Assembly (NCBI GenBank): GCA_024692565.1
Contig: JAILMN010000029.1
Coordinates: forward strand, 1 to 64,000
DNA: 64,000 nucleotides
From: Paludibacteraceae bacterium
GTDB taxonomy: Bacteria > Bacteroidota > Bacteroidia > Bacteroidales > Paludibacteraceae
Reading direction: 5' to 3'
The translations under genes and the position numbers were made by a program. Below, piece after piece: positions 18,049-24,491 of the stretch. The notes under the pieces were generated by a model. The model was not told where the DNA came from. It searched no databases and worked only from the letters and a program-made list of their open reading frames with translations. The stretch's first letter is position 1; every line of letters starts with the position of its first letter.

Positions 18049-18554
18049 GAAGGCAGACACAAGTGATATTATACAATCTATTGCCGGCAACCTTTTGGGT
18101 GCTGGCAATAGGTTGTTCATTTGCTTCGTTCTTTATATGGGATATCCCTTGGCGCGGGCTTTGGGGTTATCTGACGGGGCTGCTGTTGCTCATCGTCGTT
18201 GAGAAAGTAAGGCGTATTGAGCGGCACACCAGTTCCGAACCCGAGTGTTTCCTATTGGCACTTTTTCTGGGCATTATGTCGTACCAGACGCCTACGGTGG
18301 TATTCCTTGTGGTACCTTTCTGGGTGTATCTTTATGCCCATAATCTCTTCCCGTTCCGCTCGTTCATGGCTACGTTCTTGGGTTACGGCGCAGTCGCTAT
18401 TTGGGCTGCGGTATTCTATTATATGGGTTGGATAGGTAACCCTTGGGCTGATTTCTTTGCTACTGATTATCTATGGGGCTGGATACCCTTGGGATCGATG
18501 ATCGTAGCGTGGATTGCTTCTACCATTGCACAACAAATCCTGCGTGTACGTTGA
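18045..18554 (+). CDS. Hypothetical multi-span membrane protein
   Basis: 169-residue, very hydrophobic protein with about five membrane segments (near residues 10-32, 38-57, 69-95, 109-133 and 143-163), rich in Trp and aromatic residues. It has no motif I recognise. It is translationally coupled to the M3 peptidase (ATGA overlap). Its last 35 bases overlap the 3' end of the convergent TonB receptor gene, an unusual arrangement for two apparently intact genes. Confidence 0.65.
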   Translation: MRRQTQVILYNLLPATFWVLAIGCSFASFFIWDIPWRGLWGYLTGLLLLIVVEKVRRIERHTSSEPECFLLALFLGIMSYQTPTVVFLVVPFWVYLYAHNLFPFRSFMATFLGYGAVAIWAAVFYYMGWIGNPWADFFATDYLWGWIPLGSMIVAWIASTIAQQILRVR

Positions 18555-20796
18555 TGCCCGCTTGGGCATAGTACCAAGTGCAGCGTGAGCCATCTAAGAA
18601 TCGGCTGGCTTCCGCGCCGCCGTTATTCGCGTATTTGGCGTTGAAGATATTATTGAGTTGACATAATAGCTTTACGTCCGGTACTCCGCGTCGCGTAGCG
18701 AACCATTTCTTCATCGGCAGGTCGTACTGCAGGTTCACATTTGTCGTTGTATAGGCGCGCAGCATCGCTGCGGCATCTTGGGTGTTGTCCAAGTACTGAC
18801 GGCTTACTACGTTCGTTTGAATTGTGCCTACGAAACCGGCGTACGAGAAAGTGAACAGACTCATCGCTGTCAGGGTAGGCGAGAATGCGATTGTCACATC
18901 GCCGCATACGCTGTCCAATCCTACCCAATTCCAATCGTTTTGGTTGTCATAGACATCGATATACTGCTTGTAGTTCTGTATCTTATTGCGGCTTACCACC
19001 AGATTGCCTTCCCATCGGAACCAATCGGTGATTTTGACACCTGCCGTCAATTCGGCTCCCATTCGGTATGAGTCCTTCACGTTCGTCGTCAGGTATTTGC
19101 CTACATCGTTATATTCGCCTGTAAGCACTAACTGGTTGTCGTAGTCCATGAAATAGAGGTTGACACCTATATTAAAACGTGTATGCGCGTACGCGTAGCC
19201 CAGTTCGTAGTCATAGAGTGTCTCGGCTTTCGGCATTTGGCCTTCGTAAGTTTTGGTAGCCGGGTCGTAGGATAGGTTCTCGGTGTAGTTACTTCGGCTC
19301 GGGTCGCGGTTGGCGATGGCGAATGAAGCGGAGAGTAAGTGTCCGCCGTTCTGATAGGTCAAACCTGCTTTGGGGTTGAAGAAATGGAAGTTTCTCAGTA
19401 GAGGTAAGTCGCTCATCGTCTCATCGTTGATACCAGCCATACTGTAGCGCACGTAGCGGTATTGCAAGTCGCCGTAGATAGCGAGTTTCTCGTTCGCGCG
19501 ATTGATGATGCGCCAGTTAGCTTTTGCGTAGGCATTCACATCAATCTTATTGGCGCTGTTGCGGTAGTATTCATAGTGGACGGGTAGCGGAATAAGGGTA
19601 GGTTTTGCGAGGTAGTCGAGGATTCCCCAATGTTGGCCGTAGTAGTTATTGCCGGCTACACCGATTTGTACGTCCGCCGGTTCAGACAGGTATTTGCCGA
19701 ACACGATAAAGCCTGCGTAATGGTTATTCAAGTGCTTCATATACAGGCCGTAACTCTTGTCCTTGGGGTTGCTTACCAGAGCCGGATCGGTTAGTCCCCA
19801 ATAGCTGTATTTCTTTTTCTTATATTGCTCGTAATACCCTGCTCCGTGGGTGTAATGAAGCGTTGCCGTCAGACTCCACTGCGGCGTGAAACGATGGTTG
19901 ATGGTCAACTGCGCATGCTGCTGCGCGTAGTTATCTTTCTGATTCGGGTAATAGACCACGGAGTCCGATCCGTCTGCTGCAGGAACCGTATATTCTCCTG
20001 CGGGATTATAACGCCTGTCTGCTCCGTTGATGCCGTAGGCGGTATAGTAGTCCACGCCTTCCCAAGCCATACCTGTCTTCTCCGCGCCGCCGAAAGCACG
20101 CAGTATGACTTGCGTCTTCTTGCCGTACCAACCTATATCGCCGTAGTAACTATAGAGGTCGCTGCCGGCACGGTAGAGAAAGCCGTCTGAGTTTACCTTC
20201 GAGAAGCGCGCGTTGATCATCCAGCGGTTAGCGATAGCCGCGTGAGCACTTACCACTTCGCGGAAGGTATTATACATACCGCCGTTGAAGGCTAATTTGA
20301 TATGACTTGTGGTGTCCAAGAAATTGGTCTGCATGTTCAGTCCCGCACCGAATGCCGAACCGCTGGTACTTGTGCCGACGCCGCGTTGCACATCTATCTG
20401 CGAGATTGACGAGGACATATCGGACATGTTCACCCAGAAGACAGTTTGGCTCTCCTGGTCGTTCAGCTGCACGTCGTTCACCGTCATATTGATGCGTGTG
20501 TGATCTGTGCCACGCACGCGGAAATAGGTGTAGCCGATTCCCAAACCGTCATCACTTGTCACTTGCAAAGCCGGCGTTGTGGATAACAGGTACGGCAAGT
20601 TCTGACCCGTGTTGTCCCGGTTCAGTTCTTCGTTTTTCACTAGGGCTGTGGAAAGAGTAGTCTGTTGAACACGTTTGACGCTGACCTCAATATCTTCCAA
20701 CTGATGCATTAGAATCGTCAGCGTGTCTTGTTCCTGCGCCATTGCAGGCATCATTAAAAGCGCGAATGCGCTTACAAAAAACAGAGTTTTTTTCAT
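18520..20796 (-). CDS. TonB-dependent receptor, probable thiamine/TPP transporter
   Basis: 758-residue outer-membrane receptor. The signal peptide MKKTLFFVSAFALLMMPAMA precedes a plug domain (LPYLLSTTPALQVTSDDGLGIGYTYFRVRG, then QIDVQRGVGTSTSGSAFGAGLNMQT) and a 22-strand-type barrel ending in HAGFVVQW, with an aromatic last residue. Substrate assignment rests on the TPP riboswitch that covers its start codon: thiamine-regulated TonB receptors (OMPthi) are known in Bacteroidota. The upstream in-frame start at 20847 lies inside the riboswitch and is rejected. Its 3' end overlaps the convergent membrane-protein gene by 35 bases. The gene may be cotranscribed with the beta-barrel gene just upstream. 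Confidence 0.88.
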   Translation of the reverse strand: MKKTLFFVSAFALLMMPAMAQEQDTLTILMHQLEDIEVSVKRVQQTTLSTALVKNEELNRDNTGQNLPYLLSTTPALQVTSDDGLGIGYTYFRVRGTDHTRINMTVNDVQLNDQESQTVFWVNMSDMSSSISQIDVQRGVGTSTSGSAFGAGLNMQTNFLDTTSHIKLAFNGGMYNTFREVVSAHAAIANRWMINARFSKVNSDGFLYRAGSDLYSYYGDIGWYGKKTQVILRAFGGAEKTGMAWEGVDYYTAYGINGADRRYNPAGEYTVPAADGSDSVVYYPNQKDNYAQQHAQLTINHRFTPQWSLTATLHYTHGAGYYEQYKKKKYSYWGLTDPALVSNPKDKSYGLYMKHLNNHYAGFIVFGKYLSEPADVQIGVAGNNYYGQHWGILDYLAKPTLIPLPVHYEYYRNSANKIDVNAYAKANWRIINRANEKLAIYGDLQYRYVRYSMAGINDETMSDLPLLRNFHFFNPKAGLTYQNGGHLLSASFAIANRDPSRSNYTENLSYDPATKTYEGQMPKAETLYDYELGYAYAHTRFNIGVNLYFMDYDNQLVLTGEYNDVGKYLTTNVKDSYRMGAELTAGVKITDWFRWEGNLVVSRNKIQNYKQYIDVYDNQNDWNWVGLDSVCGDVTIAFSPTLTAMSLFTFSYAGFVGTIQTNVVSRQYLDNTQDAAAMLRAYTTTNVNLQYDLPMKKWFATRRGVPDVKLLCQLNNIFNAKYANNGGAEASRFLDGSRCTWYYAQAGINVHAGFVVQW

Positions 20797-20863
20797 TTTC
20801 TTTAACAGTATTATCTGTTCAAGTTCAGCGGGTATATTCTCAGCCATAGCACCCCGAATGAAA
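20791..20863 (-). promoter_or_regulatory. TPP riboswitch (THI element) overlapping the receptor start codon
   Basis: The minus strand shows the THI-box core in order: GGGGTGC, GGCTGAGA, ATACCCGCTGAAC, TTGAACAG, ATAAT, CTGTTAAAGAA. The closing stem P1 would pair TTTCATT (20857-20863) with AATGAAA (20791-20797). That second arm contains the start codon ATG (20794-20796). Ligand binding that stabilises P1 would hide the start codon, so control is probably at translation. Some consensus positions of the last stem are degenerate. A TATATTTG box lies directly upstream at 20864-20871, but initiation there would remove part of P1, so transcription may come from further upstream. Confidence 0.85.
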
Positions 20864-20887
20864 CAAATATAAAGTTTAATTTTTTAT

Positions 20888-21652
20888 TTAGAATCTGTAA
20901 CTAAAGGCTACATGCCAGCCCCATTCCCACATCTGCTGGCCGCTTACTGTGGGCTGCTTGACGAGGTTATTCAGTCCGAAATCATAACCGCCTTGCAGTC
21001 GATAGCAGTCCCATTCGATACCTCCGCCGAGTCCCCACTGGATATTGGCGCGAATCAGTTCGTTGCTGAAGCGGTCGTATGGTTCCGTGGGTACGTTCTG
21101 CGTTGCAAGCCATGCTTCGGTACCTGCGCTCAGGTGCTTCTGCAAATAGTCGTTCTCCGCCAAGCCGATATGCAGTTGCGGGCCGGTGAAGACAAAGAGG
21201 TTCAGCTTTTTCCACACGGGTATCGTATAGAATACGCGCAGCGGAACGGAAAGGTTATGCTCCAAGATCCGATGGTTGATATATTCCTTCTGCAGCGATG
21301 GAGCGTCCATCGAGCGCCAGTGTTGCTCGCCGCGGCCATAGACCAGCGTATAGTGCAAACCTGTCTGCAGGCTGAAATGGATAGGCAGCAGGAAGGTGAA
21401 CGAAGCGCCCACGCGCACGCCATGCAAGTACAGATCCGGATAAGTCATGTTCCGCGTGCGCTGGTTATGCTGGGTGAAACCTACCTCGATACGATACTCC
21501 ATACCGAAATGATAGTCCTCCACCTCATCCTTACGCGTCGGATCGAAGAAGGTGTTATCTTCTATCTGCAACCCCGGTTGTTTAGGCTTATCAGCCCACG
21601 CTAAACCCACGCCGGCGCACAGAAAAAGCAATATTATCAGCTTTCTTTGCAT
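20888..21652 (-). CDS. Outer-membrane beta-barrel protein, PorT-like fold
   Basis: 254-residue protein with a signal peptide (MQRKLIILLFLCAGVGLAWA) and alternating amphipathic strands (HFGMEYRIEVGFTQ, LHGVRVGASFTFLLPIHFSLQTGLHYTLVYG, LNLFVFTGPQLHIGL, GLGGGIEWDCYRLQGGYDFGLNNL), ending in the aromatic VAFSYRF. This is the pattern of small outer-membrane beta-barrels of the outer-membrane-protein beta-barrel/PorT group common in Bacteroidota. No specific role can be assigned. It lies directly upstream of the TPP riboswitch and may share a transcript with the receptor. Confidence 0.75.
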   Translation of the reverse strand: MQRKLIILLFLCAGVGLAWADKPKQPGLQIEDNTFFDPTRKDEVEDYHFGMEYRIEVGFTQHNQRTRNMTYPDLYLHGVRVGASFTFLLPIHFSLQTGLHYTLVYGRGEQHWRSMDAPSLQKEYINHRILEHNLSVPLRVFYTIPVWKKLNLFVFTGPQLHIGLAENDYLQKHLSAGTEAWLATQNVPTEPYDRFSNELIRANIQWGLGGGIEWDCYRLQGGYDFGLNNLVKQPTVSGQQMWEWGWHVAFSYRF

Positions 21653-21662
21653 AAATCGGCTG

Positions 21663-21693
21663 CAAAATTACGAAAAATTTTTGATATGTGCAA
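21663..21693 (-). promoter_or_regulatory. Promoter of the beta-barrel gene
   Basis: Minus strand: TTTGCACATATC (-33 TTG at 21691-21693), an A/T tract, then TAATTTTG (-7 at 21663-21670), with 20 bases between. It overlaps the divergent pepD promoter. Confidence 0.72.
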
Positions 21694-21710
21694 AAAAAGT
21701 TGTAACTTTG
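21681..21710 (+). promoter_or_regulatory. Promoter of pepD
   Basis: TTTGATATGTGC (-33 TTG at 21681-21683), an A tract, then TAACTTTG (-7 at 21703-21710), with 19 bases between. The -33 regions of this and the divergent promoter occupy the same bases. Confidence 0.75.
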
Positions 21711-21754
21711 TGCCAAATTTTAGAATCAACACTCAAAATTAAGTATTATCTACT

Positions 21755-23191
21755 ATGGAACCGAAAGCAGTTTTTGACATTTTTGCGCAAATCAATCAAG
21801 TGCCTCGGCCTTCTAAACACGAGGAGCAAATCAGCAAGTGGTTGCAGTCTTTTGCCGCCAAGCACGGTATCGAATGTATGGCAGATGCCGCGATGAACGT
21901 CATTATGCGTGTGCCCGCTACGCCCGGATATGAAGATCATGAGGGTGTTATCCTGCAGGCGCACATGGATATGGTGTGTGAGAAAAACGGCGATGTGCAG
22001 CATGATTTTATGAAAGACCCTATTCAGACTTGGGTGGACGGCGAATGGCTCAAGGCGAAGGGTACGACGCTTGGTGCGGACGACGGTATCGGAATCTCGA
22101 TGGCGTTGGCAGTTATTACCGATAAGACTCTGCCGCATCCTGCTATCGAATGTCTCTTTACCGTAGATGAAGAGACCGGTCTTACCGGCGCAGAGATGCT
22201 GCAAGACGGTTTGCTGAAGGCTAAACGACTTATCAATCTTGATTCCGAAGATGACGGTCAGATCTTTATCGGTTGCGCCGGAGGTATTGATACTTTGGCG
22301 AAGATGCGTTATGAGAAGTCAGAAGTCAGAAATCAGAAGTCAGAAATTGCTATTCGCTTGTTTGTGAGCGGGCTTATGGGTGGTCACTCCGGCGATGATA
22401 TCAATAAAGGTCGTGCGAACGCGAATCAGATTTTAGTTTGGTTCTTGGCGCGACTCTGGCCGCAGACTGAGTGTCATTTGGCAAGTATTCAAGGCGGAAA
22501 TCTACGGAACGCGATTGCTCGTGAAGCAGAAGCTGTGGTGATTGTGCCGATGGCCTTCAAAGAGCAGATTCGTATTGAATGGAATCAGTTCGTCGCACAG
22601 ATGGAAGGTGTCTTTGGCGAAGTGGAGACAGAGATGCGGTTGGAATTGGAGACAACCGATATGCCAGACGCTATCATACCGGATGAAAAGGCTTATCGTC
22701 TTGTGATGGCGCTTTGCGAATGTCCGCACGGCATGATTGCTATGAGCAAAGAGATGCCGGGACTTGTTGAGACTTCTACCAATTTGGCATCTATCAAGAT
22801 GAAGGATGGGTATATAGAGGTGAATACCTCGCAGCGGTCGTCTATCGAGGCCAGCAAGCATCATCTTAAATGGGCAGTAGAGCAAGCGCTTTCGATGGCG
22901 TGCGATGAGGTGACGCATGGTGACGGTTATCCGGGTTGGGCGCCGAATCCTAATTCGCCGCTGTTGGAGGTTGTGAAGAAGGCGTATGTGGACTTGTTCA
23001 AGTCTGAGCCGAAGGTGCTCGCTATTCACGCAGGTCTGGAGTGCGGTCTGTTTTTGGAGAAATATCCGTACCTCGATATGGTTTCTATTGGCCCGCAGAT
23101 GTATGGTGTTCACTCGCCGCAGGAGCGATTGTCAATACCCAGTACGCAGCGTTGCTACCAATGGTTGTGCCAAACGCTTAAAGCGCTGTAA
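21755..23191 (+). CDS. pepD: Aminoacyl-histidine dipeptidase (cytosol nonspecific dipeptidase, M20)
   Basis: 478-residue zinc aminopeptidase of the M20 family, PepD type, that hydrolyses dipeptides in the cytosol. VILQAHMDMVCEKN holds the first zinc ligand and its Asp. TLGADDGIGISMAL holds the bridging Asp. FTVDEETGLTGAEML holds the catalytic Glu pair. INLDSEDDG and SGLMGGHSGDDINKGRANA are PepD-specific. A heptamer array (22314-22348) encodes the stretch EKSEVRNQKSEI between the IDTLAKM strand and AIRLFVSGLMGGHSG, probably a surface loop insertion. A bidirectional terminator follows the gene. Confidence 0.94.
   Translation: MEPKAVFDIFAQINQVPRPSKHEEQISKWLQSFAAKHGIECMADAAMNVIMRVPATPGYEDHEGVILQAHMDMVCEKNGDVQHDFMKDPIQTWVDGEWLKAKGTTLGADDGIGISMALAVITDKTLPHPAIECLFTVDEETGLTGAEMLQDGLLKAKRLINLDSEDDGQIFIGCAGGIDTLAKMRYEKSEVRNQKSEIAIRLFVSGLMGGHSGDDINKGRANANQILVWFLARLWPQTECHLASIQGGNLRNAIAREAEAVVIVPMAFKEQIRIEWNQFVAQMEGVFGEVETEMRLELETTDMPDAIIPDEKAYRLVMALCECPHGMIAMSKEMPGLVETSTNLASIKMKDGYIEVNTSQRSSIEASKHHLKWAVEQALSMACDEVTHGDGYPGWAPNPNSPLLEVVKKAYVDLFKSEPKVLAIHAGLECGLFLEKYPYLDMVSIGPQMYGVHSPQERLSIPSTQRCYQWLCQTLKAL
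22314..22348 (+). repeat. Heptamer array inside pepD (5 units)
   Basis: Five 7-nt units AGAAGTC, AGAAGTC, AGAAATC, AGAAGTC, AGAAATT, translated in frame as KSEVRNQKSEI. A related, more degenerate array encodes KSDIRSQKSAI in the ftsX-like gene at 39972-40006. Confidence 0.85.
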
Positions 23192-23209
23192 TAGAAGCGA
23201 GTATATAAC

Positions 23210-23237
23210 AAAACGCCGGGCTGATGCTCGGCGTTTT
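23210..23237. terminator. Bidirectional terminator between pepD and the Cys-rich lipoprotein gene
   Basis: AAAACGCCG and CGGCGTTTT form a perfect 9-bp stem, extendable inward, around a short GGCTGATGCT loop region. A tract and T tract lie on opposite sides, so it can end transcripts from both convergent genes. Confidence 0.85.
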
Positions 23238-23256
23238 GAATGATTGTAATTGAGAA

Positions 23257-23640
23257 TTACAAGTTAGAGGAGGAGCACTCAGCCTGAGTGTGGTTGGTCT
23301 CGGTAATTTTGCACGAACCTTTGGTCTCGCAGCAATAACCGTAAGCACAAGCTTTTACATTGGAAGTGTACTCAAATTCAGCCTTGTAGCTCTGAGCATC
23401 GAACTCGGTCATCCACCAAAGATACTTGTCAGAACTTTGCTCCGGTGTTTCACCTGTACAAGAGGATGTAGATTCAGTTTCAACCAACCAGCATTTGTAG
23501 GTCTCGTTGTCGTACTTAACGCCGTTAACGGTACCAGCCTCTTCGTCGATAACCGGCTCTTTCGGAGCGGAAACACCTGTACAACCAGCGAACATGCCGA
23601 GGGTCAGCGCCATGATGGCTACATAAAAATACTTTTTCAT
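23257..23640 (-). CDS. Cysteine-rich hypothetical lipoprotein
   Basis: 127-residue predicted lipoprotein. The signal MKKYFYVAIMALTLGMFAGC has a lipobox with Cys20. The short mature part has seven further cysteines (in YKCWLV, SSCTGE, KACAYGYCCETKGSC and AEC), suggesting several disulphides and an extracytoplasmic location. I recognise no family. The gene stands alone, with its own promoter about 120 bases upstream and a strong terminator after it. The long leader is unusual for this window but shows no clear fold to me. Confidence 0.7.
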   Translation of the reverse strand: MKKYFYVAIMALTLGMFAGCTGVSAPKEPVIDEEAGTVNGVKYDNETYKCWLVETESTSSCTGETPEQSSDKYLWWMTEFDAQSYKAEFEYTSNVKACAYGYCCETKGSCKITETNHTQAECSSSNL

Positions 23641-23756
23641 TGCAATAAAAAATTTAGTTAATAAAAAGAGTTATTTGTCATTATAAACACTTCTGCGACC
23701 AAGTCAAAAGTTTTTTCTCGTGCATTATTGCACTCGATTAAAACACTTCTGCGCCG

Positions 23757-23787
23757 CAAAAGTACTGCTTTTTTTTCATATACGCAA
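23757..23787 (-). promoter_or_regulatory. Promoter of the Cys-rich lipoprotein gene
   Basis: Minus strand: TTTGCGTATATGA (-33 at 23785-23787), an A tract, GCAG, TACTTTTG (-7 at 23757-23764), with 20 bases between. It implies a leader of about 110 bases. Confidence 0.8.
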
Positions 23788-23876
23788 ATATTTTTGAAAA
23801 AAAATTTATTAACAATAATAGTATATATACTACGTATATATACAGAAGATGTGCAATTTTTTCTTAGGTTTTGGTG

Positions 23877-23975
23877 TTATCCTATGGTTATCCTATGGTT
23901 ATGTTATGGTTATCCTATGGTAAAGGATGCAGATTGGCCCATATCACCTCTATATTGCCTCTATGCCGATTCACT
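23877..23975. repeat. Degenerate 11-nt period array, intergenic
   Basis: Nine units of 11 nt in register: TTATCCTATGG twice, TTATGTTATGG, TTATCCTATGG, TAAAGGATGCA, then GATTGGCCCAT, ATCACCTCTAT, ATTGCCTCTAT, GCCGATTCACT. It lies in the 436-base gap between the lipoprotein and rsfS genes, which otherwise holds two promoters and A+T-rich sequence (including TATATATACTACGTATATATA near 23822) and no convincing gene. Confidence 0.75.
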
Positions 23976-24013
23976 GAAGACGTAGTGAAATTCCTAAAAA
24001 ACTTTTGATTTAT

Positions 24014-24055
24014 TTGCATATATGGAAAAAAAGCAGTATCTTTGCAGCCGCAAAG
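24014..24055 (+). promoter_or_regulatory. Promoter of rsfS-ftsH with inverted repeat at the start site
   Basis: TTTGCATATATGG (-33 TTG at 24014-24016), an A tract, GCAG, TATCTTTG (-7 at 24037-24044), with 20 bases between. CTTTGC-AGCC-GCAAAG (24040-24055) forms an inverted repeat that covers the -7 box and the expected transcription start. Confidence 0.82.
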
Positions 24056-24077
24056 GTTTTTGACAAATATCGACTTT

Positions 24078-24437
24078 ATGAAAGAGATAACAACGAAGAA
24101 ATTATTGGATACCATTATTGAGGGTATTCGTAACAGGAAAGGTCAGCGGATTGTGACCATCGATTTGCGTAAGATCAAGGAAGCGCCGGTAGAGATGATG
24201 CTGATTTGTGAGGGTCAGAGTAACACGCAGGTATCAGCAATCGCGGACGAGATTGATGATTTCGTGCGTACGCAGACGCATGTTCATCCGCTGAGTGTGT
24301 CGGGTCAGGAGAATGCAGAGTGGATAGCGATGGACTATGGCACTATTTTTGTGCATGTGATGCAACGTGAGCCTCGTGCGTTCTATGATATTGAACATCT
24401 GTGGGCGGACGGAAAGGTACAATTGATTGACGATTGA
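24078..24437 (+). CDS. rsfS: Ribosome silencing factor RsfS
   Basis: 119-residue RsfS/Iojap family protein that binds ribosomal protein uL14 and blocks subunit joining under nutrient limitation. The fold is read from TIDLRKIKEAPVEMMLICEGQSNTQVSAIADEIDDFVR followed by HPLSVSGQENAEWIAMDYGTIFVHVMQREPRAFYDIEHLWADG, which carries the conserved W-x-x-x-D-Y and F-Y-x-I-E-x-L-W-x-D motifs. I start at the ATG at 24078; the upstream in-frame ATG overlaps the promoter. It is first in an operon with ftsH, an M16 protease and lpxB. A heptamer array runs over its stop codon. Confidence 0.93.
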   Translation: MKEITTKKLLDTIIEGIRNRKGQRIVTIDLRKIKEAPVEMMLICEGQSNTQVSAIADEIDDFVRTQTHVHPLSVSGQENAEWIAMDYGTIFVHVMQREPRAFYDIEHLWADGKVQLIDD

Positions 24438-24476
24438 ACGATTGACGAGGTACGATTTATTGAACGATTGAATAGA
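24425..24476 (+). repeat. Heptamer-like array over the rsfS stop codon
   Basis: Imperfect 7/8-nt units built on GATTGAC/GATTGAA (GATTGAC, GATTGAA, CGATTGAC, later TGAACGATTGAA) that encode the last residues IDD and stop of RsfS and fill most of the gap to ftsH. Confidence 0.65.
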
Positions 24477-24491
24477 TTCTAAAGATTTTTT

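Noticed and set aside
20797..20847. Upstream start for the TonB receptor
   Set aside because: It lies within the TPP aptamer; translation there would read through the riboswitch and lacks a signal peptide.
23877..23920. Reading the TTATCCTATGG repeats as a CRISPR array
   Set aside because: Units are 11 nt and directly adjacent, without spacers, and no cas genes are present.
23728..23985. 85-codon open frame on the plus strand
   Set aside because: It covers a minus-strand promoter and an 11-nt array, and its protein has no ordinary composition or family.
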